Position numbers and translations under genes: made by a program. A stretch of DNA of 64,000 bases from DATDPM01 sp963841995 (GTDB taxonomy: Bacteria > Pseudomonadota > Alphaproteobacteria > DATDPM01), in contig CAWJEX010000007.1 of the NCBI GenBank assembly GCA_963841995.1, positions 124,001-188,000 on the forward strand. The letters are read 5' to 3'. Positions 19,463-29,200 of the stretch are shown one piece after another. Every line of letters begins with the position of its first letter. Position 1 is the stretch's first letter. The notes under the pieces are model-generated. The model had not been told where the DNA came from. It ran no database searches and was given only the letters and a program-made list of their open reading frames with translations.

Positions 19463-19960
19463 TCAAGCCCCTCGGGCTTCGAGCACTTTGTCTTCGGTCC
19501 GGATGCGGAACCACAGCGCCACCGCATTGAGGATCGAAAATACCACCGCGATTTTCCACGCACCCATAATGAGCGGCGCAACCGCAATCTCGGCCACGAC
19601 GACCACGTAATTGGGATGGCGGATGAACCGGTAGGGTCCGCGTTTTACCAAAGGCGCGCCGGGTAGAGTGACGATTCGTGTGCACCAATACCGGCCAAGA
19701 CTGGCCATCACCCAAATCCGAACGGCGAGCAGAGCGAGATAAAGGAACAGAAAGCGGAAATGGATGAAGGCTTCGGCCGGAATCAGAAACGCCATCGCCG
19801 CCAGCCAGCCGGCGTGAACGGCAATAATCCATGCATAGACCGGCTCATCGATGACCATGGCCCCTTGCGCAACGAGACGCTGGAGATTGCGCCGGGAATA
19901 AACCAACTCGGCCAATCGCTGGAGAACGAAAAACCCCACGACGACGATGTGCGGATTCAT
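19463..19960 (-). CDS. Isoprenylcysteine carboxyl methyltransferase-family enzyme (alkylpyrone/alkylresorcinol methylase-like)
   Basis: A 165-residue integral membrane protein with several hydrophobic segments. The C-terminal ICMT signature GPYRFIRHPNYVVVVAEI binds SAM, and a RIRTEDKVL tail follows. Its ATG shares a base with the stop of the type III polyketide synthase gene (TGATG overlap), so the two are translationally coupled. In known bacterial operons such partners O-methylate alkylpyrones or alkylresorcinols made by the synthase. That role is inferred here from context. Confidence 0.85.
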   Translation of the reverse strand: MNPHIVVVGFFVLQRLAELVYSRRNLQRLVAQGAMVIDEPVYAWIIAVHAGWLAAMAFLIPAEAFIHFRFLFLYLALLAVRIWVMASLGRYWCTRIVTLPGAPLVKRGPYRFIRHPNYVVVVAEIAVAPLIMGAWKIAVVFSILNAVALWFRIRTEDKVLEARGA

Positions 19961-21000
19961 CAGACGGTTCCCAAAACCAGGAACCCGGCGGTGAACCCAG
20001 GACCGAGCGACGACATCAGCTTTCGCCCGTCGAGGGCTGCATCCAGCGTGCGCCGCAGGACGAACATGATGGTAGCGGCCGACATATTTCCGAAGTCGCG
20101 CAACACGTCGCGGCCGAGAATCATGGCTCCGGGAGCGAGACCAAAGGCCTCTTCCAAAGCGTCGATCACCTTGGCGCCGCCGGGATGACAGACGAAATTG
20201 GCGATATCGGACAACATCAGTTTATGGCCGGAAAGAAAGTTCTCCGCGGCAGCCCGCAGATCCGAACGAACCAAGGCCGGAATATTTCGGGAGAAGACAA
20301 CGCCAAGGCCGTCGTCCTCGACTTCCCAACCCATGACATTGAGGGAATCCGGCCAGCAATACTCGCCCCAAGCGGAAATTTCCGGGCCCTCGCCGTCGCA
20401 ACTGACAATCGCCGCGGCGGCGCCGTCGCCGAATAAGGCGGTGGCAATGATGTTGCTTTTCGACTGATCGGCGCGGCGGAAGGTGAGGGAACACAATTCG
20501 ACCACGAGATAGAGAATTTTATGTTTGGGCGAGGATTTCGCCATTGCCGCCGTCCGGGCCAAACCAAGGACGCCGCCGGCGCAGCCAAGCCCGAATACCG
20601 GCAGCCGCCAAACATCGCGCCGCATTCCCATGCGTTCCATGATCAGGGCATCGAGGCTGGGGGTCGCAATCCCAGTGGTGGAAACGGCAACGATTCCATC
20701 GATGTCCTCAACCGTGAGACCGGTTTGGTCCAAGACCTGACGCGCCGCGCGTTCGAGAAGGTCGACGGCGTTCTCGAGGAAAAGCCGGTTCTTTTCCTCC
20801 CAGCCATGGGGTTTCTCGTACCAGTCGAGGGGGACGCAGGAATACCGGCATTCGATGCCGGCATTGCCATAAATTCCCATCATACGCTCGATCTCGCTTG
20901 AATTGTGGGCGAAGACCCGCCGGACGCGGGCCATAACGTCGGATTGAGTCATGCGGTGGCGCGGGACGGCAGTGGTCAGGCCAAGCAAATGGGGGGTCAT
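19960..21000 (-). CDS. Type III polyketide synthase (chalcone synthase-like)
   Basis: A 346-residue homodimeric ketosynthase. The catalytic triad is visible as Cys140 in VFGLGCAGG, His272 in FVCHPGG and Asn305 in FGNMSAAT. C-terminal GPGFTAGFLVLGTV is the usual GPG loop. Type III PKS enzymes condense malonyl-CoA onto an acyl-CoA starter; with a coupled ICMT-type methylase the likely products are methylated alkylpyrones or alkylresorcinols, often membrane lipids. Starter specificity cannot be read. It is divergent from the DUF502 gene, with 212 bp between them. Confidence 0.92.
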   Translation of the reverse strand: MTPHLLGLTTAVPRHRMTQSDVMARVRRVFAHNSSEIERMMGIYGNAGIECRYSCVPLDWYEKPHGWEEKNRLFLENAVDLLERAARQVLDQTGLTVEDIDGIVAVSTTGIATPSLDALIMERMGMRRDVWRLPVFGLGCAGGVLGLARTAAMAKSSPKHKILYLVVELCSLTFRRADQSKSNIIATALFGDGAAAAIVSCDGEGPEISAWGEYCWPDSLNVMGWEVEDDGLGVVFSRNIPALVRSDLRAAAENFLSGHKLMLSDIANFVCHPGGAKVIDALEEAFGLAPGAMILGRDVLRDFGNMSAATIMFVLRRTLDAALDGRKLMSSLGPGFTAGFLVLGTV

Positions 21001-21212
21001 TTGGGGCTCCGGCTGGAACGGCTCAGTTTCGACGGCGAGGCCCAGATTGCCAGGAGCAGGGAGATTGCCAATGGCCCAGGCAGGCCTTCACGCTATTGTG
21101 ACCTGCCGATTTACTCTAATATTCCAGATTTTTGTATTCCAGGTTTTCGCGTCGTCATTGCGCGGACGGCGGAGATCATGGTGTCATCCCGCCGACAACA
21201 AATCAGGTTCTC

Positions 21213-21905
21213 ATGGCCAACGGCAAGTTCAAGAAAAACAAAACACAAACCCAAGACTTGCTGCCTCTCGGAAACCCCGGTCCTGCCGGCCAGACAAGCC
21301 CGCACCGCGGTGGCCTTGTAGGGCGGCTTCGCAATTATTTCCTCGCCGGGATCGTCGTCACGGCGCCGATCGGCATTACCGCGTACTTGGTCTCGACTTT
21401 CGTCAGCATCGTCGACGGCTGGGTCACGCCGCTCATACCGCCCCGTTACAGTCCGGAAACCTATCTGCCGTTCGGCGTTCCCGGCTTCGGCCTGATTTGC
21501 GCCATCGTCGGCCTGATCTTAGTCGGCGCGCTCACCGCCAATGTGGTCGGACGGTTGTTGCTCCATGCCGGCGACCGGCTCATGGCCGGCATGCCGGTGG
21601 TGCGCGGCGTCTATGGTGCGGTCAAGCAACTGACCGAAACCGTGCTCGGCAAGCAATCCGCCGCCTTTCGCGAGGTGGTGCTGCTCGAATATCCGCGCCG
21701 GGGCATTTGGAGTCTCGGCTTCATCACCGGGATCACCGAAGGCGAGATTCAGGATTTGACCGAGGACGAGGTATTGAACGTCTTCGTGCCGACGACTCCC
21801 AATCCGACCTCCGGTTTCCTCCTCTTCGTGCCGCGCCGCGAACTGGTCGTTCTCGACATGTCGGTGGAGGAGGGGATCAAGATGGTCATCTCGGTGGAAT
21901 TGTAA
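21213..21905 (+). CDS. DUF502-family membrane protein
   Basis: A 230-residue protein with two membrane segments (NYFLAGIVVTAPIGITAYLV and FGLICAIVGLILVGALTANV). The DUF502 blocks follow: PVVRGVYGAVKQL, VVLLEYPRRGIWSLGFITG and VFVPTTPNPTSGFLLFVPR. The basic, Gln/Lys-rich N-terminus (MANGKFKKNKTQTQ) is cytoplasmic. DUF502 has no assigned function. The start MANGK at 21213 was preferred over upstream ATGs in frame because the family begins close to the first helix. Confidence 0.85.
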   Translation: MANGKFKKNKTQTQDLLPLGNPGPAGQTSPHRGGLVGRLRNYFLAGIVVTAPIGITAYLVSTFVSIVDGWVTPLIPPRYSPETYLPFGVPGFGLICAIVGLILVGALTANVVGRLLLHAGDRLMAGMPVVRGVYGAVKQLTETVLGKQSAAFREVVLLEYPRRGIWSLGFITGITEGEIQDLTEDEVLNVFVPTTPNPTSGFLLFVPRRELVVLDMSVEEGIKMVISVEL

Positions 21906-22015
21906 CGCCCGCCGACCGCCGTTCGGTCGAGAAGAAGTCACGTCAGCGCGGCCTGGCGATTTCCCACGAAGGCGGCAGCGGCCGGTCTTGATCCGCCGCG
22001 GATATCCCGGCGCCT

Positions 22016-22849
22016 TCAGATCACCATTCGAGGGTATATGCGAGCAGCCATGGCAACCAGCGCCGCCATGGTGAACGCCAGAACACCGAAATCCAGCGGC
22101 AACCCAAATTCGGATACGCCTTTGGTGAGCATCAGGGCACGAAGGGCATCGACGGTGTACGTCAAGGGGTTAACGGACGATACGACGCGCAGCCAAGCCG
22201 GCATTAGGACGAGCGGATAGATCGCATTGCTCGCAAAAAAAATCGGCATAGTCAGCACTTGTCCGATTCCCATGAAGCGTTCGCGTGTCTTGACGATGCA
22301 GGCGATGATGAGGGAAAGCGTCGAGAACAAACCCGACGCCAAGGTGATCACGCCGACGACGCCGAGGATATTCAACGGATTGACGTTCACGTCGACGCCA
22401 ACGACGAACGCCAATAAATAGACGAACACCGCCTGAGTGAGGCCGCGGACGCTTGCCGACAGCGCCTTGCCGATGACGAGTGCCGATCGCGGCGCCGGAC
22501 TCACGAGATAGCGGTGGAGAACGCCGAGATCGCGTTCCCAAATTGCCGAAATACCGTAAAAAATGGCGACGAACAGTACGCTTTGAGCGAGAATACCGGC
22601 GGCTAGAAAATCGAGATAGCGCAGATTGCCGGACGAAAGCCCGCGGACCTGAGCCATTACCTCGCCGAACAGCAGGAGCCAAAGAACCGGCTGAATGGCT
22701 CGCGTAACCAACTCCCAGGGATCGTGCCGGAGTTTTTGGAGTTCGGCACCGACGACGGCGAGGGTCTGCGTCGCAAAGCCGAGAATCGGGTGTCCGAAGC
22801 CGATTTCAGCCGTGCTCGCGGGCGGCGCGGCGTGTGCGTTGAACGTCAC
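22016..22849 (-). CDS. ABC-2 type transporter permease
   Basis: About 277 residues with six hydrophobic segments. It has features of DrrB/NodJ-like exporters: WLLLFGEVMAQVRGL, YLDFLAAGILAQSVLF, GVLHRYLVSPAPRSALVIGK and FFASNAIYPLVLMPAWLR. The chosen GTG at 22849 has GGAAAG upstream and overlaps the end of the ATPase gene by 44 bases, giving translational coupling. Together they form a two-gene ABC exporter for a drug, lipid or polysaccharide; the substrate is unknown. Confidence 0.85.
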   Translation of the reverse strand: MTFNAHAAPPASTAEIGFGHPILGFATQTLAVVGAELQKLRHDPWELVTRAIQPVLWLLLFGEVMAQVRGLSSGNLRYLDFLAAGILAQSVLFVAIFYGISAIWERDLGVLHRYLVSPAPRSALVIGKALSASVRGLTQAVFVYLLAFVVGVDVNVNPLNILGVVGVITLASGLFSTLSLIIACIVKTRERFMGIGQVLTMPIFFASNAIYPLVLMPAWLRVVSSVNPLTYTVDALRALMLTKGVSEFGLPLDFGVLAFTMAALVAMAARIYPRMVI

Positions 22850-23672
22850 GATAGCTTTCCTCCGATTCGAGCTCGGCGCCGCCAAGCCGCGCAAATACGT
22901 CGTCCAGTGTGGCGTTCGGTCCGATCAGGGCCTTCAGCTCCGCCGGGGTCCCGATAGCGGCGATCCGGCCTCGGGTAATCATCGCAATGCGGCCGCATAG
23001 CGCCTCCGCCTCTTCCATATAATGGGTCGTTACCAGCATCGTCGTGCGAAATGTCGAGCATAAATCCTGGACGTGTGACCAAACCGTCTCGCGAGCAACG
23101 GGATCCAAGCCCACCGTCGGTTCGTCCATGAAGAGTACGGTCGGTCGGTGAAGCATGCTTTGGGCAATTTCGAGTCGTCGAATCATGCCGCCGGAATAGC
23201 GCTGCACCAAACGATCGGCCGCGTCGGTCAGGCCCATGGTGGCCAACGCCTGCCCGATACGTGCGGCCCGTTCCGCGCGCGGCACGCAGTAGAGCCTGGC
23301 CGACAGCAACAAATTCTCGCGGCCGGTGAGCGATCCATCGGCCGACAGAAGCTGCGGTACATAACCGATGCGGCCACGCACTTTCGCCGATTGGCGGACA
23401 ATATCGTAGCCAGCAACAGCGGCGCGGCCCGAGGTGGGCGGGAGAAGCGTCGCCAGCATTTTGATGAGTGTGCTTTTCCCAGCACCATTGGGGCCGATCA
23501 GTCCGAAAATCTCGCCTTCCCGAATGACCAGCGATACCCGATCGACCGCAACCAAGTCGCCGAACCGCTTTGTCAGCCCTTCGGCCACTACTGCCGCGCG
23601 ATCGGCGGGCGCGGCGAGCGCCGCACCATCGGGCGAGGCTGGCGTTGGATTTAGCTCCGGGGCAAGGCTCAT
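22806..23672 (-). CDS. ABC transporter ATP-binding protein (DrrA/NodI-like)
   Basis: A 288-residue ATPase. Walker A is GPNGAGKST (about residues 60-68), the signature is RYSGGMIRRLEIAQ (a variant of LSGGQ), Walker B is VLFMDEPTVGLDP, and the H-loop is LVTTHYMEEAEAL. The N-terminal 25 residues are Ala/Pro-rich and lie outside the domain. It precedes and overlaps the permease gene. A tandem 18-bp repeat lies about 70 bases upstream of its start. Confidence 0.92.
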   Translation of the reverse strand: MSLAPELNPTPASPDGAALAAPADRAAVVAEGLTKRFGDLVAVDRVSLVIREGEIFGLIGPNGAGKSTLIKMLATLLPPTSGRAAVAGYDIVRQSAKVRGRIGYVPQLLSADGSLTGRENLLLSARLYCVPRAERAARIGQALATMGLTDAADRLVQRYSGGMIRRLEIAQSMLHRPTVLFMDEPTVGLDPVARETVWSHVQDLCSTFRTTMLVTTHYMEEAEALCGRIAMITRGRIAAIGTPAELKALIGPNATLDDVFARLGGAELESEESYRDVQRTRRAAREHG

Positions 23673-23743
23673 CTCGGCTCGGTCATTAACATACGCGTGG
23701 GGTTACTATGGAATGTGGCAGGAGTAACACACAGTAGCTGTTC

Positions 23744-23779
23744 ATACTGCTTTGATCTGGGATACTGCTTTGACCTGGG
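23744..23779. repeat. Tandem 18-bp direct repeat
   Basis: ATACTGCTTTGATCTGGG is followed immediately by ATACTGCTTTGACCTGGG (one mismatch). It lies between the convergent 3' end of recG and the upstream region of the ABC operon, both on the minus strand. It may be an operator for the ABC genes; no other evidence. Confidence 0.4.
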
Positions 23780-23801
23780 CCAAGCCTGTACCCACCGGTA
23801 G

Positions 23802-25895
23802 TCAACCCGAGCGCAGGGTCGCGATTACCGCATCCCGTTCGAAGAGATAAAGGAGGATCCGCAGGGCATCTCCCCGGTTCGAGGAAAGCTCCGGATCACG
23901 GTTCAAGATAAGCTCGGCGTCGTGGCGGGCAGCAGCGAGCAGAACTTCGTGGCGGGCGATATCGGCGAGGCGGAATTCGGGCAGGCCGCTTTGGCGGGTT
24001 CCCAACAACTCGCCGGCACCCCGGAGCCGCAAATCCTCTTCGGCGATCCGGAACCCGTCATCGGTTTCCCGCAGGATCGTAAGACGGGCGCGGGCATTTT
24101 CGGTTAGCGGCGGCGCATAAACCAGAAGGCAAGTCGATGGCCGGTCCGATCGCCCGACGCGGCCGCGAAGTTGATGAAGCTGCGCCAAGCCGAACCTTTC
24201 CGCATGCTCAATGACCATGACCGTGGCCTCGGGCATATCGACGCCGACTTCGATCACGATGGTCGCGACCAGAATATCCAGATCGCCGGCGGCGAAGGCG
24301 GCCATGACCTTGTCTTTGTCCACGCCTTTCATCCGGCCGTGAACGAGACCAACTCGTGCACCGAATCGCTTGGCGAGCGCCGCATGACGCTCTTCGGCCG
24401 CCGCCAGATCGAGCGCTTCGGATTCAGCAATCAGCGGACATACCCAATAAACCCGAGCCTTATTCGCGGTCGCCCGGGTAACCGCCGCAATCACGTCATC
24501 CAATCGTTCCAGCGGAACGACGCGGGTATCGATCGGTTTGCGGCCGGATGGTTTTTCGGTCAGGCGCGAGACATCGAGATCGCCGTAAACCGTCAGCATC
24601 ATGGTGCGCGGAATGGGGGTCGCGGTCATCACCAGGACATCGGCACCTTCCGCCCCGCTGGCGCCTTTTTCCGCCAGCGCCAGCCGTTGGTGCACGCCGA
24701 AGCGGTGCTGCTCATCGACGACCGCCAGCGCCAGATCGGCGAATTCCACGTCTTCTTGAAACAGCGCATGGGTGCCGACGGCAAGCTTCACCTCGCCGCT
24801 TTTCAATCTTTCATGGACGGCACTTCTAGCCTTGCCTTTCTCGCGGCCGGTCAGCAGCGCCACTGAAACCCCGGCCGCAGTCGCCAAAGGTTCGATCGTC
24901 TTCATGTGCTGGCGGGCGAGGATTTCGGTCGGCGCCATGAGCGCAGCCTGATGTCCGGCTTCGACCGCCGTCAACATGGCCAGGAATGCGACGACGGTTT
25001 TGCCGCTGCCGACATCGCCCTGAAGGAGGCGAAGCATGCGGGTCGGGGCCGCCATATCGCGGCGAATTTCCTCCAAGCTTTGGGTTTGCGAAGCGGTCAG
25101 CTGAAAGGGTAGGGCCGCCAAGACGCGGCCGCTCAAATGGCCATCGCCGGCAATACTGCGGCCCGGCAATTTTCGCTGACGCGCCCGGATCATCGCCAGC
25201 GCCAGCTGATTGGCGAGAAGCTCGTCATAAGCCAGGCGCGAGCGTATGTCTGTGCCGGGATCGAGATCCGAATCGCTTTGCGGGGCGTGAGCGGCGCTAA
25301 GGCTTTCCTGCCAGGATTTCCAACCCCGGTCTTTCAGAAACGCCGGATCGATCCATTCCGGCAGATCGGGTGCCCGCTCGATCGCCGCGCGAATAGCCTT
25401 CAGAAGCGGTTTGGCGGTCAAACCCGCGGTCAGCGCGTAAACCGGCTCCACAATCTGGAGCCGGGAAAGTTCCGCCATTGTTCCGATGCGATCCGGGTGG
25501 GTCATCTGCAGCGCCTCGCGGAAATGCTCGATCTTTCCGCTAATGACCCGTTGCTCGCCGATGGGCAGCGCTTTGCGCAGGTAATCTTCGTGGCCATGGA
25601 AAAACACCAGGGTCAGCTCATCGCTGCCATCGGTGACGCGCACCTTATAAGGCAAGCGGCGGTTGGCTGGTGGAATATGGGCCGCAATCGTCACCGTCAC
25701 GGTGGCGATCCGGTCCGGTTGCGCATCGGCGAGTTTGGGCGCGTAGCGGCGGTCGATGATCCCGACCGGCAAATGCCAGAGCAAATCGGCCACTCTCGGC
25801 CCCGCCAATTTTTCGACCAGCTTCGATAGCCGCGGGCCGATGCCGGGAAGAGCCGTCACCGGGGCGAAGAGGGGATTCAGGATCGGGGGGCGCAA
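23802..25895 (-). CDS. recG: ATP-dependent DNA helicase RecG
   Basis: A 697-residue branch-migration helicase that remodels stalled forks and Holliday junctions. The N-terminal wedge/OB domain covers about residues 1-240. The helicase core has Walker A LQGDVGSGKTVVAFLAM, DEQH in VVDEQHRFGVHQR, MTATPIPRT, and the RecG/Mfd TRG region QLHQLRGRVGRSDRP with GAGELLGTRQSGLPEF near the C-terminus. The start is a TTG at 25895 with AAGG upstream. It is divergent from sdhE; the mfd gene with the related helicase core follows on the other strand. Confidence 0.95.
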   Translation of the reverse strand: MRPPILNPLFAPVTALPGIGPRLSKLVEKLAGPRVADLLWHLPVGIIDRRYAPKLADAQPDRIATVTVTIAAHIPPANRRLPYKVRVTDGSDELTLVFFHGHEDYLRKALPIGEQRVISGKIEHFREALQMTHPDRIGTMAELSRLQIVEPVYALTAGLTAKPLLKAIRAAIERAPDLPEWIDPAFLKDRGWKSWQESLSAAHAPQSDSDLDPGTDIRSRLAYDELLANQLALAMIRARQRKLPGRSIAGDGHLSGRVLAALPFQLTASQTQSLEEIRRDMAAPTRMLRLLQGDVGSGKTVVAFLAMLTAVEAGHQAALMAPTEILARQHMKTIEPLATAAGVSVALLTGREKGKARSAVHERLKSGEVKLAVGTHALFQEDVEFADLALAVVDEQHRFGVHQRLALAEKGASGAEGADVLVMTATPIPRTMMLTVYGDLDVSRLTEKPSGRKPIDTRVVPLERLDDVIAAVTRATANKARVYWVCPLIAESEALDLAAAEERHAALAKRFGARVGLVHGRMKGVDKDKVMAAFAAGDLDILVATIVIEVGVDMPEATVMVIEHAERFGLAQLHQLRGRVGRSDRPSTCLLVYAPPLTENARARLTILRETDDGFRIAEEDLRLRGAGELLGTRQSGLPEFRLADIARHEVLLAAARHDAELILNRDPELSSNRGDALRILLYLFERDAVIATLRSG

Positions 25896-25964
25896 AATAC
25901 CTTGCCGGGTTTGCTCGAGGAGGATGGGAGCCTTATATCGTAGGGCAACTTATCCCGGACCGGA

Positions 25965-26222
25965 ATGAGCGACGATCTCCGCCGCAAGCGTTTGCGTTAC
26001 CGAAGCTGGCACCGCGGCACCAAGGAGTTGGACCTGCTCTTGGGCGGCTTTGCCGACCGGCATCTGGCCGAATTTTCGCCGGCCCAGCTTGACCGGTTCG
26101 AGGCTCTGCTTCAGAACAGCGACCCGGATATCTATCTATGGATAAGCGGCCGGGAGCCCATTCCCGAAGCCCATGACGACGACGTTATGGCGCTGTTACG
26201 GAACTTCAAAATCAAGACCTAA
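25965..26222 (+). CDS. sdhE: FAD assembly factor SdhE (succinate dehydrogenase assembly factor 2)
   Basis: An 85-residue protein with the RKRLRYRSWHRGTKELDLLL signature (RSxRGxxE/D-type motif) required for covalent flavinylation of SdhA and fumarate reductase. The acidic helical C-terminal part (FEALLQNSDPDIYLWISG) is also typical. It ends five bases before the mfd start, so the two are co-transcribed. The recG-sdhE-mfd arrangement is common in alphaproteobacteria. Confidence 0.93.
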   Translation: MSDDLRRKRLRYRSWHRGTKELDLLLGGFADRHLAEFSPAQLDRFEALLQNSDPDIYLWISGREPIPEAHDDDVMALLRNFKIKT

Positions 26223-26227
26223 GGCCA

Positions 26228-29200
26228 TTGGAAAACCTAAAGAAATCATTCGAGGTGCCCGGGCGCATCAGGATCGCGGGCGCCCCTGAGGGCTTCGACG
26301 CGCAAATTGTTTCGCGGCTCGCCAGGAAACACGGTGCGGAAAGGCCACGGCCGATTCTTCACGTCGCCGAGGACGAGGCGCGCATGGAGCGGATGGCGGA
26401 GTGCCTCCGCTTCTATGCGCCGGGTCTCGAAACGCTGACCTTCCCGGCCTGGGACTGCCTGCCTTACGACCGGGTGTCGCCCAATGGCGAGGTGGTCGCT
26501 CGGCGGATCGAAACCTTGGCCAAGCTGGCAGGCGGTATCCACGAAGACGAGCCGCTTGTCGTGGTCACTACGGTAAGCGCTGCGCTGCAGCGGGTACCGC
26601 CCCGGGATCTCTTCCGCGAGGCGACCTTCGCCGCCACGCTGGGTGACAGGCTTTCCCTCGACGACCTCGCCAGCTATCTCGCCCGGAACGGCTACAACCG
26701 GGCGGATACGGTTCGCGAGCCTGGGGAATATGCTCTGCGCGGCGGCATCGTCGATCTGTTCCCGCCGGGAAGCGAAGAGCCTCTCCGTCTCGATCTTTTC
26801 GGCGATGCGATCGAGGCGATCCGCAGCTTCGATCCGGTAACCCAGCGTTCCGATAAGAGGCTGGAGCGATTTGCTCTGAAGCCGGTGAGCGAAGTCTTGC
26901 TCACCGAAGAGTTGATCGGCCGGTTCCGTTCCGGCTACCGCGATCTGTTCGGTGCCGCCAGACGCGACGATCTCCTTTACGAGGCGGTGAGCGCGGGGCG
27001 CCGATACAGCGGCATGGAACATTGGCTGCCGCTGTTCTACGAGCGCATCGAAACCTTGTTCGATTACCTGCCCGATGCGGCGGTGACCCTCGATCCCAAC
27101 GCGGGAGACGCGATCAAAGCGAGGCTCGATACCATCGCCGATTATTACGCGGCGCGGGTAGCACCCGGTCCCAGCGACGGCGAAGCGCCTTACCGGCCGC
27201 TTCCGCCCGACCGTCTTTATCTTGGGGAGGCCGAATGGGCGGATCTTGTGGCGCCGCGGCCGGTCGGCGTCTTTTCGCCCTTTGCTGCGCCGGAACACGC
27301 GGCCGGACTTGTCGACGCCGGCGGCCGCCCCGGCCGGGACTTTACCGATGTGCGGGCACGGCCGGACGCGAATGTTTTCGATGCGCTTCGCGATTTATTG
27401 ACCACCGAAGCGAAAAGCGGCCGCCATTCCATCGTCGCCTGTTACAGCGACGGATCGCGGGAACGATTCCTCGGATTGTTGCGCGACCACGGAATCACCG
27501 GCGCAGCCCATTGCGCCAGCTGGCACCAAGTAAGCCATCTCGCCAAGGAATCGGTGGCTCTAGTCGTCTTGCCGATCGAGCACGGCTTTGCCGCACCCGA
27601 TGCTTTCGTCGTCACCGAACAGGACATTTTGGGCGACCGGTTGGCGCGGCCGCCGCGCCGCCGGCGTCACGCCGAGGCGTTCATCGCCGAGGCCTCAAAT
27701 TTGTGCGAAGGCGATTTTGTCGTTCATGTCGAGCACGGCATCGGCCGTTACGAGGGACTCGAGACCCTCGACGTCGGCGGCGCGCCCCATGATTGCCTGA
27801 AGCTCATCTACAGGGACAGCGATAAGCTTTACGTGCCGGTCGAAAACATCGAAGTGCTGTCGCGCTATGGATCGGAAGGAAGTGCGGCCGAACTCGATAA
27901 ACTGGGCGGAGCCGGGTGGCAGGCGCGCAAGGCCAGGGTCCGCAAGCGGATCAAGGACATCGCCGATCAGCTGCTGCGCATCGCCGCGGCGCGCGAGCTG
28001 CATGACGCGCCGGTGCTGACGCCGCCGGAAGGACTCTATGACGAATTCGCCGCGCGCTTTCCTTATGCCGAAACCGACGATCAGCTGACGGCAATTGCCG
28101 ACAGCATAGCGGATTTGGCTTCGGGTCGGCCGATGGACCGGCTGATTTGCGGCGACGTCGGCTTCGGCAAAACCGAAGTGGCGCTGCGCGTCGCCTTCAC
28201 CGCCGTGATGTCCGGCGTTCAAGTTGCCGTGGTGACGCCGACCACGCTGCTCGCGCGCCAGCACCTCATCACGTTCCGCCGTCAATTCGAGGGACTGCCG
28301 GTGCGCATCGGATCGCTGTCGCGGCTGAATTCGGCGAGCGAGGTGGCCAGCGTGAAGCAGGGATTGGCGAATGGCAGCGTCGACATCGTGGTCGGAACCC
28401 ATGCCTTGCTCGCCAAGGACGTGGCGTTCCGCAATCTCGGTCTGCTGATCGTCGACGAGGAACAGCATTTTGGCGTGGTCCAAAAAGAGCACCTGAAACA
28501 GCTTCGCGCCAATATTCACGTGCTGACACTGACGGCAACCCCCATTCCGCGCACGCTGCAGATGGCGCTGGCTGGTGTCAAGGAAATGAGCCTCATCGCA
28601 ACGCCTCCCGTCGATCGGCTCGCGGTCAGGACTTTCGTCTTGCCCTTTGATCCCGTGGTGGTGCGTGAGGCGATTTTGCGCGAGCACTACCGCGGCGGAC
28701 AGACTTTCTATGTATGTCCCAGGATCGAGGACCTGGCCGGGGTCGCCGAACGAATTAAAAAGCTGGTGCCGGAAATCCGGATTGCGACCGCCCACGGAAA
28801 GTTGGCGGCGCGCCAGCTTGAGACCGTCATGTCCGAATTCTATGACGGAAAATTCGACCTTCTCATCTCGACCAACATTATCGAATCCGGACTCGACATT
28901 CCGTCGGCGAACACGCTGATCGTCCACCGCGCCGATATGTTCGGCTTGGCCCAGCTCTACCAATTGCGCGGGCGCATCGGCCGGTCCAAGCAACGCGCCT
29001 ATGCTTATCTGACCTTGCCGCCGGGCCGGGTCTTGACTCCAACCGCCCAGCGCCGCCTCGAAATTCTCCATGCGCTCGATTCACTTGGCGCCGGATTCAG
29101 TTTGGCGAGCCACGATCTGGATATCCGGGGCGCCGGGAATCTTTTGGGCGACGAGCAGTCGGGACATATCCGGGAAGTCGGCATCGAGCTCTATCAGAGC

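Noticed and set aside
27695..29071. 458-codon minus-strand frame inside mfd
   Set aside because: Antisense to the Mfd helicase core, which is unmistakable. No start context or homology.
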